From assembly GCA_947846985.1 (NCBI GenBank), contig CANTUZ010000001.1, forward strand, positions 7,488,004-7,552,003: 64,000 nucleotides of DNA. Direction: 5' to 3'. Source of the DNA: Fratercula arctica. Its lineage: Eukaryota > Chordata > Aves > Charadriiformes > Alcidae. The notes under the pieces are model-generated. The model was given only the letters and a program-made list of their open reading frames with translations. It made no database searches and was not told the origin of the DNA. The position numbers and the translations under genes were made by a program. This document shows, piece by piece, positions 60,941 to 64,000 of the stretch (positions are counted from its first letter, which is position 1; each line of letters begins with the position of its first letter).

Positions 60941-61270
60941 CATAGAACCATAGAACCATAGAACCATAGGGTTGGAAGGGACCTCTGGAGATCATCTAGT
61001 CCAACCCCCCTGCCAGAGCAGGGTCACCCAGAGCAAGTTACACAGGAACACGTCCAGGCGGGTTTTGAATGTCTCCAGAGATGGAGACTCCACCACCTCT
61101 CTGGGCAGCCTGTGCCAGGGCTCTGCCACCCCCACAGGAAAGAAGTTCCTCCTCATGTTGAGGTGGAACTTCCCATGGTCAAGTTTGTGCCCGTTACCCC
61201 TTGTCCTGTCCCCGGGCACCACTGAAAAGGGCATGGCCCCATCCTCCTGACACCCACCCTTTAAGTATTT
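60941..61270 (-). mobile_element. CR1 LINE 3' fragment, copy A of a head-to-tail pair
   Basis: On the minus strand it encodes the last part of ORF2 ([20 protein letters not shown] to [11 protein letters not shown], 61264-60995, stop at 60992-60994). It then has the hairpin GGTTGGA and TTCCAACCC and a tail of three GTTCTATG units ending at 60941. The 5' end breaks off at AAATACTTAAAGG. It abuts the tail of copy B. It differs from copy B at roughly 5% of positions over 300 bp, mostly single bases, so it looks like a separate insertion rather than a recent duplication. Confidence 0.94.
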
Positions 61271-61874
61271 CATAGAATCATAGAACCATAGGGTTGGAAG
61301 GGACCTCTGGAGATCATCTAGTCCAACCCCCCTGCCTGAGCAGGGTCACCCAGAGCAGGTTACACAGGAACACGTCCAGGCGGGTTTTGAATGTCTCCAG
61401 AGATGGAGACTCCACCACCTCTCTGGGCAGCCTGTGCCAGGGCTCTGCCACCCTCACAGGAAAGAAGTTCCTCCTCATGTTTAGGTGGAACTTCTTATGC
61501 TCAAGTTTGTGCCCATTGCCTCTTGTCCTGTCCCCGGGCACTACTGAAAAGAGCCTGGTCGCATCCTCCTGACTCCCACCCTTTAAGTATTTATAAGTGT
61601 TGATAAGATCCCCCCTCAGCCGTCTTTTTTCCAGACTGAAGAGACCCAAATCCCTCAGCCTTTGTTCATCAGAGAGGTGTTCCAGTCCCCTCATCATCTT
61701 TATAGCCCTTTGCTGCACCCTTTCCAGCAGTTCCCTGTCCTTCTGGAACCGGGGAGCCCAGAACTGGACACAGTGCTCCAGGTGTGGCCTCACCAATGCA
61801 GAGTAGAGGGGGAGGATGACCTCCCTCCACCTGCTGGCCACACTCTTCTTGATGCACCCCAGGATGTCATTGGC
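61271..61874 (-). mobile_element. CR1 LINE 3' fragment, copy B of a head-to-tail pair
   Basis: A longer fragment of the same subfamily as 24054-26200. It begins mid-RT at [16 protein letters not shown] (about 61860) and ends with the hairpin and two tail units (CATAGAATCATAGAACCATA on the + strand) at 61271-61290. Translated, it is about 90% identical to the corresponding part of the 24-26 kb copy. Confidence 0.94.
61314..61874 (-). pseudogene. CR1 ORF2 C-terminal fragment, open frame
   Basis: A continuous frame of about 187 codons covering the RT thumb and C-terminal region: [76 protein letters not shown], ending GGWTR. It has no FADD box or endonuclease because of 5' truncation. The frame remains open, which indicates a fairly young copy and not function. 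Any start codon at its 5' end is fortuitous and lies in or next to flanking DNA. Confidence 0.9.
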
Positions 61875-64000
61875 AAATGACATTGTTCTGTGATTTCCAG
61901 CCTATGGCTTGCGCAGAGTTGAAATTGATTTAAATAATAATATTTAATAATCTTATATTGAACTGTAGCAAGTTAAGTCGTGAAGAAATCTTGGATAATT
62001 TATCTTATCTAATGAAAAAATGATGTATTTGAAAAATAGCTTTACCTTCGAAAAAATTTGTGCTGAACGAGTATTTTTTTAAAACAACCCCAAACATCAA
62101 ATATTGTCTTGGTTCTTTTTGTTGTTAATCATAACATAGATGACTCAAATGTATCTCAGACGATTCTAGCTGTGTTGGCCCACTGCTAGCTTTTAAGGAC
62201 GTTCTTGGCTAACGATGCGAAGCAGCTATGCATTTCTTCTGTGCTCTAACATTAAAAGAACAAAAGGTCCTGAGTTATCTGTATCTCTTTCCTCCAGGTT
62301 TGTATCCTTATCTAGCTTTTCAGCGTTTATCCTGAATGTGCTTTTGTGCTTCTGTGGGTAAAAAGAAGATGAAGAAATTATACATCGTGTCTTAACTCAG
62401 CCTTCCGTGTTTCCCTGGCTCTAGCGTCCCTACAACGCTGTGTATAAGAAGCGTCACCTTGCGTTTGTGTTGTGTGGAAGTAATTAGTGCACTGAACTAT
62501 GAAAGGCTGGGATCTTATTTAATATTAATTCTATCAAAATAGCATCTTGCTGCACTGAGGAGACAGATTATTATATCTTGAAAAACCTTCAGCTGAAGTA
62601 AAAGAAAAAAAAAAATTTTTTTCTAGCTGCATTCTTTTACCTACAAACAAAACGCTGCATTCTTCATTGACACAAGCTGCTATTTTAAACAGCACAACGG
62701 GCTTTAAGATTTTATTCATCTTGTCTTAGAGACACTGAGTTGCATCCTGGACATATTGAGAACAATGCTAGAAGTCCCATTGTGCAGCATACTTTAAAGG
62801 AGTAATAAACAGTCAGGCTCAGGGAGGATAGAAACACGTCTGTGCAACGAGCCACCCAAGAACGAACGGGATTTTAATGAGATCGACCGGGTACACAGAC
62901 TTTATACTGGCCTCTTCATGGGATGTATGGTTTATTTTACAATTGGAAATACGTATAAGCGGGGCCTGATGTTCAGATGACCTCAAGATCTGCAACCGGA
63001 GCCTGTAAAAGCAGCTTCGGCTTCTCTGATGGGGCTTTCTACCCAGCCACGTACTGTACAGTGAGAACTGCTGGGTGCTGCAGGCTTTTGAAAACCTGGT
63101 CTTAGTTGTGGGAGCATTTGGAAAAAGATCCGTTTGTAGAAGAGCCATACAAGAGGATGAGTAATCTCCATTGAAGTCCATGAGAATTCCTCTGCAGAGC
63201 AAGAGATCCAGACCCAGGGTGGAGGAGCTTCAATTGCTCACTCATTAAATTAGTGTGACCGTTACAGCTGAAAGCCCATTTCTGTCTCTCCCAGCACGGC
63301 TGCTGGGAGAACCACCTGAAAAGTTTTACAAGTGAAACAAAATATGCCTGGTGTCTTATCACTTTTACAGACAAGGGGGAAATAGTCCTTATTTTTCTAC
63401 TTTATCTTCAGGCAAAGCTAGCAGGTGTATTTCAAAAGTGATCTATCTTCTTATTATGTTTTTCCTTGCGTCTGTTTCTTCGACAGCTCACATCTCCTGA
63501 ATGGATATGTGCTATCCATCACAGTCTTACAGAGCCGGGTGAGCAGTTCCGTTATTCATTGGCCTTATTTTTATATAGTGCTATGGAAATGAGTAAAGTT
63601 TTTTTGAACCTGCCTAGTCTTTTCAACAAAATGGGACCTGGGAAGAAAAAGAGGGATAATGAGGGTTTACTTCTTGCTCTAGAAGTGTGTGCTCCCTGGA
63701 GGCAGCACCAACAGTCTGATCTTGCTAGATATTCTCTCCCCTTCGGTGCGATAGCCTCAGTTCCTCAAGACTTCAGTAAGCTCTGAAGGAGCAAAGCAGC
63801 TTGTATTATCAAGCCTAGAGCACGTAGCGACACGTATTTATTTATTGGTCCATTTTTTCCGTTGCTCAGCATTAATTGATAAGCCTGGGAACTTCTTGCG
63901 TAAGGGAAAAATCACAAATAAAATAAATACAGGGCCAGATGTTGATTCTTTCAGTCGTTTAGTGACTTGACTGTGCAAACCTCTTTCCTTGCTTCTGTCA
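61875..64000. other. No gene recognised
   Basis: AT-rich unique sequence to the window edge. Frames such as 62819-63202 (-) and 63466-63786 (+) have no recognisable domains. No CR1 or other repeat was identified. Confidence 0.55.

Noticed and set aside
61864..61883. Perfect 8-bp inverted repeat (ATGTCATT / AATGACAT) at the 5' end of CR1 copy B
   Set aside because: Spans the junction of element and flank and is short enough to be chance; no hairpin-forming element otherwise.
61876..61896. TTGTTCTGTGATTTC beside copy B, resembling a + strand CR1 tail
   Set aside because: No hairpin (GGTTGGA...TCCAACC) upstream of it; similarity limited to about 10 bases.

Overview
The window looks like intergenic or intronic DNA from a bird nuclear genome. 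The main evidence is a set of CR1 LINE retrotransposons: eleven insertions or remnants are recognisable. Most carry the CR1 hallmarks of a 3' hairpin (GGTTGGA...TCCAACC) followed by a short tail of ATTCTATG-type 8-mers instead of poly-A. I cannot name the species. No host protein-coding gene, tRNA, rRNA, CRISPR array or bacterial feature could be supported. All recognisable protein-coding sequence is CR1 ORF1 or ORF2, and every copy is truncated or frameshifted.

Layout. 1-6.05 kb: unique AT-rich DNA with poly-A tracts. 6.05-7.24 kb: an AT-rich minisatellite, then a CR1 fragment (+). 7.24-19.2 kb: unique DNA with homopolymers and small tandem repeats. 19.2 kb: a CR1 3' stub. 21.05-22.09 kb: a deeply decayed reverse-transcriptase relic (minus strand) that has no usable ORF. 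23.99-26.25 kb: a 2.15-kb CR1 (+) that landed inside the 3' UTR of an older CR1. 26.25-32.87 kb: unique DNA with small duplications. 32.87-36.73 kb: the most complete CR1 (ORF1 esterase, endonuclease, reverse transcriptase), interrupted in ORF1 by a 263-bp minus-strand CR1 flanked by a 6-bp duplication. 44.1 and 47.0 kb: CR1 3' fragments. 45.9 kb: a (CA)16 microsatellite. 50.6 and 51.4 kb: two near-identical 60-bp blocks. 60.94-61.87 kb: two minus-strand CR1 3' ends joined head to tail. The remainder is unique sequence.

The CR1 copies together occupy about 8.4 kb (about 13%). No genes work together here; the story is successive waves of CR1 insertion into a gene-poor region. The most informative points are the three CR1-into-CR1 insertions, the ancient RT relic, and the unexplained 60-bp duplicate. 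I did not find evidence for an undescribed biological system.
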